From an uncultured Holophagaceae bacterium (lineage in GTDB: Bacteria; Acidobacteriota; Holophagae; Holophagales; Holophagaceae), in NCBI GenBank assembly GCA_903880675.1, contig CAIRQL010000148.1:1-34463 (forward strand): a stretch of 34,463 nt of DNA, in the 5' to 3' direction. The notes below the pieces were generated by a model. It ran no database searches and had not been told where the DNA came from. It worked only from the letters and a program-made list of their open reading frames with translations. Positions 1 through 8,995 of this stretch are shown here, in pieces; the first letter of the stretch is position 1; the number at the start of each line of letters is the position of its first letter. Made by a program: the position numbers and the translations under genes.

Positions 1-73
1 AGTCTTTTGAGGCTGAGGCTGGCCGATAACCAGGAAGACCAAAACAGGCCATTTCCACGCCCTTTCTTGATCA

Positions 74-121
74 GCTTTTAATCGGTGTTCATCGGTGTTC
101 ATCGGTGGCTAAATATTTTTT
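74..121 (+). repeat. Dispersed intergenic repeat core, copy 0
   Basis: Three tandem 10-base units occupy 81-110: ATCGGTGTTC twice, then ATCGGTGGCT, followed by AAAT and a T-run. The same core layout (ATC..CGT.CATC....GGCTAA) recurs near 1385-1420 on this strand and inverted near 27753-27790. No gene is visible in bases 1-190, so this stretch is intergenic repeat plus the leader of the downstream oxidase. The copy boundaries are approximate. Confidence 0.55.
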
Positions 122-190
122 TGCCCTTCCATCCCCACTGATGAGCGGACGCAGATGCAGGCCCGATGCGGCTTAGCGTAGGATGGAAGC

Positions 191-1252
191 ATGACGGAAA
201 CGGTGGAACTGGCGATCATCGGCGGCGGCGTGGCCGGGCTAAGCCTTGCCTTGCACCTGGCCCAGTCCGGTCAGCGGGGCCTCGTCCTCCTGGACCGGGA
301 GGATCAGCCGGGCACCTATGCCAGCGGCCACAACGCTGCCATCGCCCGCTGCCTCACGGGCCGCGACGAGCACACCGCCCTGGCGGTGGAGGGTCGCCGT
401 CGCCTGGCCGAGGCAGGCCTGCTGGAGGCCTGCGGGGGGCTCCTGCTGGGCACGACCGTGGGCGCCCTGGCGGACCACGCGGCCGAAGCCCGCCGCCATG
501 GCGTGGCCGTCCAGTTGGGCCCCGGCTGCCCTCTCCCCGGCCTGCGGGCCGCCGAGCACCTGCGCGTCCCCGAGGACGGCGTCATCGACATCGCGCGCCT
601 CCTGGCCAGCTGCGCCGAGGGCGCCCGGGCGGGTGGGGCGGACCTGCGCTTCGGCTGCGCCGTCACGGCCCTGCAGCCCACCGCCGAGGGCTTCCGCCTG
701 GAGACCGATCGCGGTCCCCTGCAGGCCCGCACCGTGGCCATCGCCGCCGGTGCCTGGGCCGGTGAGCTGGGCGCCCAGGCCGGGTCGCAGCTTGCCCTCA
801 CGCCCCTGCGCCGCAGCCTGGTGTGGAGCGCCGCACCCCACCCCCAGGACGAGCCCTGGGCCTGGTGGGTGGACCGGCCCTTCTACCTGCGCCCCGAAAG
901 CGGCGGCCTGCTCATGTGCCCCTGCGAGGAGGTGGCGGTGCCCCTGCCCCCCCGGGGCCGCCAGCCCGACACGGACGCCGCCGTGCTGGAGGGCCTCTCC
1001 GCCAGCCTGCGGGAGCTGGCACCCGACCTGCTGGAGCGCCCCGTCACCCGCTACTGGACCGGCCTGCGCACCTTCGCCCCGGACCGCCGCTTCGTCCTCG
1101 GCTGGGATCCCTGGAACCCCCGCCTCTTCTGGTCCGCCGGCCTCGGCGGCCACGGCATGACCACCGGCCTCGCCGTCGGTGCCCTCGCCGCCCAAGCCTA
1201 CCTCCGCAAGGCCACCACAGGCGTGTTGGATCCGTCGCGGTTCAAAGACTGA
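191..1252 (+). CDS. FAD-dependent oxidoreductase, DAO family (D-amino-acid/glycine oxidase-like)
   Basis: The 353-residue protein starts with a Rossmann dinucleotide-binding fingerprint GGGVAG at residues 11-16, followed by the acidic end of strand 2 (LVLLD). The C-terminus carries the FAD-clamping stretch GLGGHGMTTGLAVGALAA, preceded by a GWDP segment; both are typical of DAO-family enzymes. The FYLRPESGGLL stretch resembles the substrate-side strand of D-arginine dehydrogenase-type proteins. The family oxidises an amine or amino acid and passes electrons to O2 or quinone. The substrate cannot be read from sequence. There is no signal peptide, so it is probably cytoplasmic or peripherally membrane-bound. 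The ATG at 191 has a purine-rich GGATGGAAG leader. It stands alone between two repeat copies. Confidence 0.85.
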   Translation: MTETVELAIIGGGVAGLSLALHLAQSGQRGLVLLDREDQPGTYASGHNAAIARCLTGRDEHTALAVEGRRRLAEAGLLEACGGLLLGTTVGALADHAAEARRHGVAVQLGPGCPLPGLRAAEHLRVPEDGVIDIARLLASCAEGARAGGADLRFGCAVTALQPTAEGFRLETDRGPLQARTVAIAAGAWAGELGAQAGSQLALTPLRRSLVWSAAPHPQDEPWAWWVDRPFYLRPESGGLLMCPCEEVAVPLPPRGRQPDTDAAVLEGLSASLRELAPDLLERPVTRYWTGLRTFAPDRRFVLGWDPWNPRLFWSAGLGGHGMTTGLAVGALAAQAYLRKATTGVLDPSRFKD

Positions 1253-1287
1253 GAAATCTTGGTTCATCCGGGAATTCCGGGGGGAAA

Positions 1288-1590
1288 GAACCGCCAACCG
1301 CAGAGAGCGCAGAGGCGCGCCGACCCAAGCTGCATGGGCCCGCCGGGATGGTGCCCATGCGCCGTGCAGCACGGCCCCAAGTGCTTTATCCCGCTCCTCC
1401 CCGTCCATCCCCGGCTAAGAAGCTTTTCCGACCCAAGCACCCAGGCCGTTCTCCGCTCTCCTCAGCTCCTCGGTTTTCCTCCGCGTTCCTTCCTTGCTTT
1501 TCAGCCACCCCTTGCCTGTTTTCCTCGGCGTGCTCTGCGTTCTCTGCGATGAGACTTCCTTCCCTGCAATCCCGGAAGATCCCTAATTTC
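1288..1590 (+). repeat. Dispersed intergenic repeat, copy A
   Basis: This 340-base gene-free gap is filled by a repeat. Its ends are inverted: CCGCAGAGAGCGCAGAG at 1298-1314 matches the reverse complement of CTCTGCGTTCTCTGCG at 1533-1548 at 15 of 16 positions. The interior contains GCATGGGCCCGCCG (1332-1345) and CATCCCCGGCTAA (1406-1418). Both occur exactly, in reverse orientation, in copy B at 27911-27924 and 27753-27765. No convincing reading frame exists. The structure resembles non-autonomous intergenic repeats; mobility is inferred, not shown. Confidence 0.7.
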
Positions 1591-1592
1591 CT

Positions 1593-2603
1593 CTAGTCCC
1601 CCTGCCCTCTCTGCAGCTTGTCCACGGCCTCCTTCAGGAGGCTGTTGGGGGCGAAGTCGAAGTAGCGGGCCAGGTTGATGGAGATGATGGCCTGGTCAAC
1701 CTTCTGGCCGTCGCTGCGGCGGCTGTGGCGGTAGCCGAACTTGAAGTCCCGGTAGGACGCGATCAGACCCAGACCGTTGCTGCGCTCACCCTCGGCCCGC
1801 AGGGTGGCCAGCACGCCGAGGCCCCAGGTGGGCTTGTACCCTGCCCCGGGGTCGTACCACTGGAGGCCCAGGACCTCTGCGCCGGTGATGGGGCTCCCGC
1901 TGGAAGACTGGCGGCCCTGGAAGGCCACCACGCCGCTCACGGGATGGAGAATCTTCACCTGCCGGGTGGGGATGTCCGTGATGGCCCGCTTCACGTCAAA
2001 CCACCCATTGGCCAGGGACTCCCAGGGGTACTCCTGCAGGGTGACGTGCTCGTAGAAAGCCTTCCACTGCGAAGCCAGCTTCTGTATCTGGGCGTCCTTT
2101 TCGATGATGAAGACCCGAGCACTGGGCTGGGTGATCTCCCCGAAGACCTGGGCCTGGATCTTGAGCACAGCCTGGACGGTCTTGGCGTCCGCTGGATTCA
2201 GCTGCAGGTTGAAGAGCCAGCGCTCCCCACGGGTCTGGCGGTCCACCTCCCAGACCGGATTCAATTCTGCGACGGCCCGGGCCGCCTCCGGCAGCGGCGC
2301 AGGGGCGGCCTCAGGCCTGGCACTGGCAAAGGATTCCAGGGCCGGGGCCGGGAGGCCAGGGATGGCCAGCACCCGCTGCCGCAGCAGGCCCAGGTTGCGG
2401 GCCGTCTCGTCCCGGAGGCGCTGGACGCTCGGGGCCTGGGGATCGCTGGCGAAGGCGGCGTCGAGATCGGCCAGGCTCTGGTCGATGATCGCCAAGGCTC
2501 GCCCTTGAATCGGGATGGTCGCCACACCGGCGGCGGCCGGCGGCGCGGCGCAGAGGGGCAGCGGAAGGCAGAGACAAATCAGCAGGGCGAGTACGGTTCG
2601 CAT
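1593..2603 (-). CDS. Exported protein of unknown function (third gene of patatin operon)
   Basis: The 336-residue product has a clear Sec signal peptide (hydrophobic run up to residue 19, cleavage probably after CAA). An alanine/proline-rich helical segment follows to about residue 110. The C-terminal 120 residues have alternating glycine/aromatic strands (GLGVLATLRAEGERSNG, GLGLIASYRDFKFGYR) that could form a beta-barrel or beta-sandwich. No named family was recognised. The ATG at 2603 follows the upstream hydrolase stop by 7 bases and has a GGTGAGG ribosome-binding site, so it is the last gene of a three-gene operon. An outer-membrane or periplasmic partner of the lipase and hydrolase is a guess from position. 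Confidence 0.75.
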   Translation of the reverse strand: MRTVLALLICLCLPLPLCAAPPAAAGVATIPIQGRALAIIDQSLADLDAAFASDPQAPSVQRLRDETARNLGLLRQRVLAIPGLPAPALESFASARPEAAPAPLPEAARAVAELNPVWEVDRQTRGERWLFNLQLNPADAKTVQAVLKIQAQVFGEITQPSARVFIIEKDAQIQKLASQWKAFYEHVTLQEYPWESLANGWFDVKRAITDIPTRQVKILHPVSGVVAFQGRQSSSGSPITGAEVLGLQWYDPGAGYKPTWGLGVLATLRAEGERSNGLGLIASYRDFKFGYRHSRRSDGQKVDQAIISINLARYFDFAPNSLLKEAVDKLQRGQGD

Positions 2604-2610
2604 GGCAGCC

Positions 2611-3594
2611 TCACCAGAGCTTCTGGTTGGTCATGGACTGGACGACCTGCATGAAGTCCTGGAGCCCAGTCTTGTCGGCGAAGCGCTGCGCGAGGTCCTG
2701 GAAGGCCCCCTGGCGACCCAGCGAGGACGCGGCCGTTGGGCTTGTGGCGGCGAGCTCCTGGAGCTCGCGTTCGGGGGTGTAGGTGGCTTCATCCAGGGTG
2801 ATGCTCCACAGCAGCTGCATGTACACCTCGGGCGCCTGCACGTAGGTGAAGATGTCGTGGGGCTGCACCCCGGCTCCCCAGGCCTTGAACACCCTGTTCT
2901 GGAACAGGCGGCTGGACCACTCAGGGCGGAAGGCGTCCACCATGGGGATGGGGTCAAACGCATTGCGGTAGCTGTAGTAGCGCTGCAGGGCACCCTTGTC
3001 GACGGGATCCATGGTCCAGGGCCGGCAGAGGCTGGGCTGCGGCGGGTTGTAGGCCGGGAGCTCCGGGCGCTCCAGGACCTTGGCCACATTGGCCAGCATG
3101 TGGACGGCGGGGAGTTTCTTGTAGTCCGTCACCCCCTGATCCGCCAGGAGATGAATCACGTCCGTGGCGACGGCCGTGCCCAGGCTGTGGGCGATGACCA
3201 CCAGCTGCCGGTCTGCCCCTTCCGTCAGAGCCACGAGCAGCGGCGACAGGGCTGCGGCCAGCTTGGTGATGATCGTTGCGCGGGCCTGCGGGTGGAAGCG
3301 CCAGATCAGCACGTCGAGGACATGGGTATAGAGGAAGGAATCCGACGACTGGAGGTCACTGAGCGCACCCAGGACGCCCGTGTCCTGGAGGAAGGGCTGG
3401 AGGTCCGCTAGGGAGCCCGCCTGCCGCAGGGAGGCAAAGATGTCGTCGTATACGAAGGGAATGGCCTTGGCCTTCAGGGGCTGGCCGGACAGGCTCTCGT
3501 GCTTCTGCTGCAGGAAGGCCCAGGCCGCCTCGTGGAAGGTGGCGTCGTGCTTGCCCATGCCGTGCAGGAAGACAACCGTGGTCTCAGTGCTCAT
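2611..3594 (-). CDS. Alpha/beta-hydrolase, serine-lipase fold
   Basis: This 327-residue protein opens with a beta-strand and HGMGK (residues 11-15, an oxyanion-hole type HG motif). It carries the nucleophile elbow AHSLGTA with Ser137 (GxSxG-like), typical of alpha/beta hydrolases. No signal peptide is present, so it is likely cytoplasmic. The start is set at ATG 3594 rather than 21 codons upstream, because it overlaps the patatin stop as ATGA and the upstream extension is not protein-like. Translational coupling to the patatin gene suggests the two act on related acyl or ester substrates. The substrate is unknown, and the Asp/His triad partners were not assigned with certainty. Confidence 0.82.
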   Translation of the reverse strand: MSTETTVVFLHGMGKHDATFHEAAWAFLQQKHESLSGQPLKAKAIPFVYDDIFASLRQAGSLADLQPFLQDTGVLGALSDLQSSDSFLYTHVLDVLIWRFHPQARATIITKLAAALSPLLVALTEGADRQLVVIAHSLGTAVATDVIHLLADQGVTDYKKLPAVHMLANVAKVLERPELPAYNPPQPSLCRPWTMDPVDKGALQRYYSYRNAFDPIPMVDAFRPEWSSRLFQNRVFKAWGAGVQPHDIFTYVQAPEVYMQLLWSITLDEATYTPERELQELAATSPTAASSLGRQGAFQDLAQRFADKTGLQDFMQVVQSMTNQKLW

Positions 3595-6443
3595 GTTGGG
3601 TGTCCTTGAAAGACCGAGTCCACGGAGTGTTCGCCCAGCTTGCGGTAGGCCTCCCACTGGGCCTCGTCAAAGAACTGATCCGCCGTGGACTCGTGGGGGA
3701 AGTCGGGGTGGGTCGCATGGTAGTAGCGCAGGTCCATGGGCTCGTCCCCCACCAGAGCGGGCTTGAGCACCAGCAGGAAGGACTGCGCCGGGTGTTCCTC
3801 GGGTCCGCAGGGATAGGTGATCTTCGCCAGCGCGGCATGGGCGCGGGAGAGGCCCTGGGTCGAAGGCTTGGCCAGGACGGCACCGCCCTCACCCGGCACC
3901 CAGTCGCCGCGGCGCAGGGCCTCCAGGGTGCCCAGGCCCGCTCCTGCGCCCTGCCCTGCCGGCAGCCCAAGGCCCTGCTCCAGCTCCTGCCATGCCGCTG
4001 CCAGCTCCGAGGCCGCCAGGAACCGCAGCTCTGCGCCGAAGTCGTTGCGCAGCTTGAGGGTCAGGTTGCCCAGGTCGTCGAAGACATAGTCCGCATCACC
4101 TCCGGCATCGCACAGGATGATGAAGGGAACCCGCCGTCGGGCCAGCTCATAGACCCCCGAGTTTTCGAAGTGCCCGCCATCGCTGAGGTACCAGTGGCGC
4201 CGGGCGGTCCCCTGGAAGCGGGCCAGCCACTCGTCGAGCAGGTGGGCCTGCACGGGCAGGGACGTGGAGAAGCGGTGCCAGAGACCGGACTGACCCGCAG
4301 CCTTGTCGGTGCGCTCCGAGGAATCGACGCCACTCTCCCACCAGTAGCCGGTGCGGATGTTGAAGAAGCCGCAGAGGAAGCTCAGTCCGAAGCTGGTGCG
4401 GGCACCCATGCCCGTGCTGACGGCCGCACCGGAGATGCCCACCCACTGGCCGAGGGTCAGGGGCTGGGGGGCCAGGGCCTGGCCTTGGCTGGAGAAGAAG
4501 ACGGGCCAGGGATTGCCGGCGGCAGCCGCTTCAGGCACGAGCAGGCAGGGAGCCTCCTTTGCCCACAGCGCATGGTGGCGCACCCCCACGCTGAGGCCCA
4601 CCGGACCTGCCGCCAGGATCAGGCCCTTGCGGTCTTGGTTCTGGATCTGGGTGGAGCCGTCCAGGGTCTCGTTGATGGTCACGTTCACGAAGTGGAGGGG
4701 GCCTCCCTGCTGCCAGGGCTGGTAGGTCTCGAAGGGCAGATCATCGCCGGGCGCATTGTCGCGGGGGCTCGTGCTGCGGGACCGGCGCTCGGGGTTGCTG
4801 GCCCCCAGGAAGGTGCGGGTCAGGCGCTGCTGGTAGAAGGCGCTCATGGCGCTGAGGTTGAGGAAGGCGAGGTTGCGCCCAAAGGCGAAGAGGCTGAGGG
4901 CGGCAGCGACCAGGAGCGCGCCCAGCCACACCCGCTTGGCAAAGGGCGCACCGGGGGCCGTAACGGTCGGCGGCGGCAGGGCGGTGGCCACCGCCGCCGC
5001 ACCGTCGGGGGAGTGCGCTGGGCTGGCTGCGGGGCGGGCCGTTGACGGCGGCTGCACCAGCAGGGCCCCCACAGAGCCGGTGGGCTGGGCTGCCTGCAGG
5101 GGCCAGCCCACGGGCTTGAAGCCCCAGGCCAGGCCGGTGGCCAGGGCCGCATACCCCACCATGAGGACGGCCAGGAGGAGGGCGGCGACGGCCCCGGCAA
5201 TCAGGTTGACGGGGGGGGTCACCCCCTCCTTCTTGTCCGGCAGCAGGGTGGCCAGCTTGTGCCCCCACACGGACAGGGCGCCGGCCACCGAGGCGAAGCC
5301 CGCCGCCCAGAGAGCCACCCCGTGCCGGCCCTGATCGGCCCAGATGGCATAGGCGGACTGGCCCAGGGTGTCTGCCCCGGCAAACAGGAGCACCAGGAGG
5401 GTGAGCATGAGGCCCGCGTTGAGCAGGTGGGAGAGGCGCCAGCGCAGCCAGGAGGCGCGCTCCGCCGGCAGGGGTTCGTAGGATGCACTCTGGCGCAGGC
5501 CTGCCGCCCGGGCAAAGCGCCGCTCCAGGAGGCCCAGCCAGGCCACGGCCTGCAGACCTTCCAGGGCCGCACCGAAGCCCAGCCAGGTCACCCAGGAGAG
5601 GCCGAACCAGGGCCGGGTCGCCTCCCGGAGGGACGGTGCCCAGAGGCCGAGGGAGCCCACCCCAGCGAACAGCAGGACGGTCCCTGCGGCCACCCGCACC
5701 GGCGAAAACAGCCGAGACTTGCGGTCCTCGCCCCGGGCCTCCACCAGCCAGTAGGCCCAGGCTGGCGGCACCACCACCACCAGGACGAGGAGGCCCGCCA
5801 GCGCGCCCCAGGGACTCAGCCAGAGGCTGGAGCCAGGCTGCGCCGTCCAGGCGAGAAAGGAGCCCGGAATGGGCAGGGCCCAGACCCCCTTCAGAGCCAG
5901 CAGGACACCGAGAAAGAAGGTCCCCAGGACCACCTGCACGGCCACCCAGTTGCGCAGCAGGATCGTGGCGATGAGCAGCAGGTCCCCGCTGCCGCTCGGG
6001 GCCAGGTAGCGGCCGTTGTTCCGCAGCCAGCGGATGGGCGAGGCACCTCTGGGGGGGACCGTCTGCGCGCCCTTCCCGCCGCTCCCCGGCACGGGGGGCG
6101 GATCCTGCTCCAGGCAGGCCAGCGCGCCAGCCAGGCCGTCCCGCTGGATGAGGGCACCCAGGAAGCTCCCGGCGTACCCGCCGCCCGAGACCGTGCTCAG
6201 GAAATCCACTTTCGCCAGGATGCCCTTGCGCGCCAAGCCCCGGAGCACCCCCAGACAGAAGGTGGCGCTGCGGATGCCCCCACCCGAGAGGGCCAAGCCA
6301 ACGGGGCCGGTGCCCGTCATGGGCTGGCCCAGCGCCTGCTCGGCCCGGGCCCGCCGCGCCTGCACCCGAACCGACTCCGCCTGGGCGAGGCCTTCCGGGT
6401 ACTCGGACCCGCGTGCTGGAAGCGTGTATGGGGCCTGGGACAT
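3591..6443 (-). CDS. Patatin-like phospholipase with large membrane insertion
   Basis: The 950-residue protein has a patatin N-terminal catalytic half: oxyanion glycines GGGIRSA (about residues 54-60) and nucleophile region STVSGGGYAG with Ser86. The catalytic Asp of the dyad is best placed in SDGGHFENSG (Asp755), followed by a FIILCDAGGD strand. About eight hydrophobic segments lie between these halves (roughly residues 150-525), so the catalytic fold appears interrupted by a membrane domain. The family hydrolyses acyl chains of glycerolipids using a Ser-Asp dyad. The start is placed at ATG 6443 (GGAGG four bases upstream). A TTG at 6551 would add 36 residues but has a weak ribosome site. 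First gene of an operon; its stop overlaps the hydrolase start. Confidence 0.83.
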   Translation of the reverse strand: MSQAPYTLPARGSEYPEGLAQAESVRVQARRARAEQALGQPMTGTGPVGLALSGGGIRSATFCLGVLRGLARKGILAKVDFLSTVSGGGYAGSFLGALIQRDGLAGALACLEQDPPPVPGSGGKGAQTVPPRGASPIRWLRNNGRYLAPSGSGDLLLIATILLRNWVAVQVVLGTFFLGVLLALKGVWALPIPGSFLAWTAQPGSSLWLSPWGALAGLLVLVVVVPPAWAYWLVEARGEDRKSRLFSPVRVAAGTVLLFAGVGSLGLWAPSLREATRPWFGLSWVTWLGFGAALEGLQAVAWLGLLERRFARAAGLRQSASYEPLPAERASWLRWRLSHLLNAGLMLTLLVLLFAGADTLGQSAYAIWADQGRHGVALWAAGFASVAGALSVWGHKLATLLPDKKEGVTPPVNLIAGAVAALLLAVLMVGYAALATGLAWGFKPVGWPLQAAQPTGSVGALLVQPPSTARPAASPAHSPDGAAAVATALPPPTVTAPGAPFAKRVWLGALLVAAALSLFAFGRNLAFLNLSAMSAFYQQRLTRTFLGASNPERRSRSTSPRDNAPGDDLPFETYQPWQQGGPLHFVNVTINETLDGSTQIQNQDRKGLILAAGPVGLSVGVRHHALWAKEAPCLLVPEAAAAGNPWPVFFSSQGQALAPQPLTLGQWVGISGAAVSTGMGARTSFGLSFLCGFFNIRTGYWWESGVDSSERTDKAAGQSGLWHRFSTSLPVQAHLLDEWLARFQGTARRHWYLSDGGHFENSGVYELARRRVPFIILCDAGGDADYVFDDLGNLTLKLRNDFGAELRFLAASELAAAWQELEQGLGLPAGQGAGAGLGTLEALRRGDWVPGEGGAVLAKPSTQGLSRAHAALAKITYPCGPEEHPAQSFLLVLKPALVGDEPMDLRYYHATHPDFPHESTADQFFDEAQWEAYRKLGEHSVDSVFQGHPT

Positions 6444-6635
6444 GCCGCCTCCGGGGGAACCGCACGGAGAATCGAGACCAACGCAGGTCGGCTCGCTCGA
6501 GAATGCATTGAAATCAGATTCGTAGTATTTATCGCCCCGAATCGTTGTCAACCGTTCTTTTCTTAGTCAATTCGTTACAACAGAGATCAATTACTGGACA
6601 TGGCATGGCCTAGCCAAACCCAGGAACCCGACTGC

Positions 6636-7295
6636 CTAAGGCTCGAGGAGACCCTTCGAGACGGCGTAGGTGGTCAGGGCCGCAACGGAATGGAGGCCCA
6701 GGCGCTTCATCAGGTTTGCGCGATGTCGCTCCACGGTCTTGGGGCTGATGCCGAGGTGGGTGGCGATGTCCTTGCTGCGCCTGCCTTCGGCCACCAGCTT
6801 GAGGACCTCCCGTTCCCGCACGGAGAGGACATCGTACATGGATACCTCTGGCGGGACCTCCTTCACGAGGTAGCGGGCGACGACCTTGGTGGCGATGGCC
6901 GGGCTAAGGACGCGCTCTCCGGCCAGCACACTGAACAGGGCCGTCCGTAGCTCATCGGAGTCCGAATCCTTCAGGAAATACCCATCGGCGCCGGCCGTCA
7001 GCGCCGCAAAGAGGTGCTCCTCATCCTTGTGGGCCGTCACCACCAGCACCCGGCTCCCATCACTGACCCGCTTGATCTCCCTGAGGGCCTCGATGCCATT
7101 GGTGCCTGGCATCGAGAGATCCAGCAGGACCACGTCCGGCTGTAGTGCCTGGGCGCTGCGGATGCCCTCCTGGCCGTCGGAAGCCTCTCCCACAACCGTA
7201 AAGTTGGGCCAGGACTCCAGGAGCGAGCGCAGGCCCTCCCTCATGAGGGCGTGGTCCTCCACGATGAGCACACTGTATTTCCTTTTCTGATTCAT
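6636..7295 (-). CDS. NarL/FixJ-family response regulator
   Basis: The 219-residue two-domain regulator has a receiver domain with acidic pocket Glu13-Asp14, phospho-acceptor Asp59 (VVLLDLSMPG), switch Thr in VVTAHKD and Lys in YFLKD. A LuxR-type helix-turn-helix follows at about residues 150-215 (LSVREREVLKLVAEG, then ISPKTVERHRANLMKRL). It should bind DNA when phosphorylated by its partner kinase. Its ATG overlaps the kinase stop as ATGA, so kinase and regulator are translationally coupled and almost certainly cognate. Target genes are unknown; the divergent CheB-CheR-PAS gene is an obvious candidate by position only. Confidence 0.93.
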   Translation of the reverse strand: MNQKRKYSVLIVEDHALMREGLRSLLESWPNFTVVGEASDGQEGIRSAQALQPDVVLLDLSMPGTNGIEALREIKRVSDGSRVLVVTAHKDEEHLFAALTAGADGYFLKDSDSDELRTALFSVLAGERVLSPAIATKVVARYLVKEVPPEVSMYDVLSVREREVLKLVAEGRRSKDIATHLGISPKTVERHRANLMKRLGLHSVAALTTYAVSKGLLEP

Positions 7296-8995
7296 CTGGC
7301 CCCCCGTTGAGGCGCGGTCTTGTTCGGTGGTGAGGAGCTCGGCCCTTGCGCCTTCGCTTTCGGAGAGGTGGGGCCGAACTCTTTTGCGCGCTGGAGCGGC
7401 GCCCCAAAGGACAGGGGCCAGCGTGCAAGTACCTGGGTGCCGCTGCCCGGGGACGACTCGACCTCGAAGGTCCCGCCGCTGGCTTCGGCCCGCTCCCGCA
7501 TAGAGGAGAGGCCCAGGCCTCCGCCGGTGCTGGCCCGGTCCACGGCGGTGGGATCGAACCCCTGCCCGTTGTCAGCGACCTTCAGGGTCAGGGTCCCCTG
7601 CGCCAAGCCCAGGCTGAGGTCGATCACGCTGCCCTTGCCGTGCTGCTCCGCATTGTGGAAGGCTTCCTGCACGACCCGGTAGAGAGTGATCTTGAGGGCC
7701 TCTGGGATCGCCTCCTCAGCGACCCGAATCCGCTTGTTCACCTGGATCATGGGGTGGCTGGTCTTGAAGCCGCGGAGGAACCAGTTGAGGGTCGGCAGAA
7801 TACCGAGGTCATCCAGCATGGAGGGCCGCAAGTCCATGGAGATGCGCCGAACCTCCTCGATGGCACCACTCAGAATGGTCATCATGGCGGGCGTGCAGGC
7901 CAGATGTCCGCCCTGGCCATCCGCGCGTGCTCCCACCACCCGTCCCCCCATGAGGCGCAGGGCGCTCAGGGTCTGGCCAAGGCTGTCGTGCAGATCCAGG
8001 GCAATCCGCTTGCGCTCGTCATCCTGGGCCGTGAGCAGGCGGGCAGACAGCCGCTCGAGCAGGGTGGTCTGGGCCTGGTGCTGGACTTCCAGGCTCTGGT
8101 TGAGCTTCAGGAGGCTCTCCTCGCGGCGCCGGCGTTCGGTGACATCGATGCAAAACAGGTTGGCGTAGCTGGCCTTGAGCACCGGCGTCACGAAGCAGAG
8201 CCAGTCAGTGCCTCGGTGACTGCTCGCCAACTTGCAGGGGCTGCCCTTGCGAAGAACCCGCTCAACGGTCTCACCGAGCTCCGCTGGCACAGGCTCGCCA
8301 ATGATCAGAGGCCAATCGACCAGGTGCTTCAGTGCACCTTCATTGGCATACAGCAGGTGGCCATCCTGGGAGATTCGCAGGATGGGATTCAGGTTCTCGG
8401 AGGGAAAGCGGGCCAGGTCCCGGAGCGATTCTTCCAGCTGCTTGAGGGGGGTGATGTCTGAGATCGCCAGGAGGTACTCCAGCGGGCCCTTCTCCGCTGG
8501 CAGGACCTTGAGCTCGATCCTCGCCCAGAAGAAGCTGGCCTTGGTCCGCAGCAGACGCAGCTCGAAAGCCGCCGTGCCCTTGGTCTCTCGGGACTTGGGC
8601 CGGTGCCGGTAGAAGATGTCCTGGTCCTCGCGGAGGATGAACGCGGAGAACCGCTGCATGACCAGCTGCCCCCGGGGCGCGGCCAGCAGGGTAGCCAGGG
8701 CGAGGTTGGCCTTCTGGATCAGCCCCTGTTCGCTGAGGGTGCAATAACCCACCGGTGCCAGCTCATACAGGTCGAAGTACCGCGCCAGGGAAGCGTCCAG
8801 CTCCACCTGCACCCTGCGCATTTCCTCGTTCTGGAGCTCCAGCTCGATCTGATGGACCTGGAGCTCATGGATCAGGTGGTGCAGCTCCGCAGGCGAGGCC
8901 TGTCCCATGCTGTCGGCGGACGCCCCCGGGCGGCCTGCAAAGATCCTCTCGGCTTGGCGGCGCAAGTCGCCAGAGGGCTTCGGCGAGTCGATCAT
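7292..8995 (-). CDS. Cytoplasmic PAS-containing histidine kinase, HisKA_3 type
   Basis: The 567-residue kinase has an N-terminal helical segment (HELQVHQIELELQNEEM, about 35-55). A PAS domain follows (about 65-185, ending in the typical ISDITPLKQLEE linker), then a second PAS-like domain (about 195-300, ending DVTERRRREES). The dimerisation/phosphoacceptor helix is ERKRIALDLHDSLGQTLSAL with His336. The HATPase_c domain shows N-box EAFHNAEQHG, G1 box DNGQGFD and G2 box GGLGLSSM. No membrane segment is seen, so the signal is probably intracellular or reaches it through PAS ligands. It is the NarX/LiaS-like subtype that pairs with NarL regulators, as here. The ATG at 8995 has only a weak GGAAT-like ribosome site. 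Confidence 0.93.
   Translation of the reverse strand: MIDSPKPSGDLRRQAERIFAGRPGASADSMGQASPAELHHLIHELQVHQIELELQNEEMRRVQVELDASLARYFDLYELAPVGYCTLSEQGLIQKANLALATLLAAPRGQLVMQRFSAFILREDQDIFYRHRPKSRETKGTAAFELRLLRTKASFFWARIELKVLPAEKGPLEYLLAISDITPLKQLEESLRDLARFPSENLNPILRISQDGHLLYANEGALKHLVDWPLIIGEPVPAELGETVERVLRKGSPCKLASSHRGTDWLCFVTPVLKASYANLFCIDVTERRRREESLLKLNQSLEVQHQAQTTLLERLSARLLTAQDDERKRIALDLHDSLGQTLSALRLMGGRVVGARADGQGGHLACTPAMMTILSGAIEEVRRISMDLRPSMLDDLGILPTLNWFLRGFKTSHPMIQVNKRIRVAEEAIPEALKITLYRVVQEAFHNAEQHGKGSVIDLSLGLAQGTLTLKVADNGQGFDPTAVDRASTGGGLGLSSMRERAEASGGTFEVESSPGSGTQVLARWPLSFGAPLQRAKEFGPTSPKAKAQGPSSSPPNKTAPQRGAR

Noticed and set aside
239-1408. 389-codon minus-strand frame over the FAD oxidase gene
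   Set aside because: Low-complexity shadow of a GC-rich gene; the plus strand has the FAD-binding fingerprint.
1725-2654. Long plus-strand open frame opposite the exported-protein gene
   Set aside because: Its translation is Gly/Pro/Arg-biased antisense sequence with no fold pattern, while the minus strand has a signal peptide and operon context.
4741-6465. 574-codon frame inside the patatin gene on the same strand
   Set aside because: Pro/Gly/Arg-rich shifted-frame shadow; the patatin and membrane segments lie in the other frame.
6444-6551. TTG-initiated 36-residue N-terminal extension of the patatin protein
   Set aside because: Weak ribosome site at the TTG, whereas ATG 6443 has GGAGG. 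It cannot be fully excluded.
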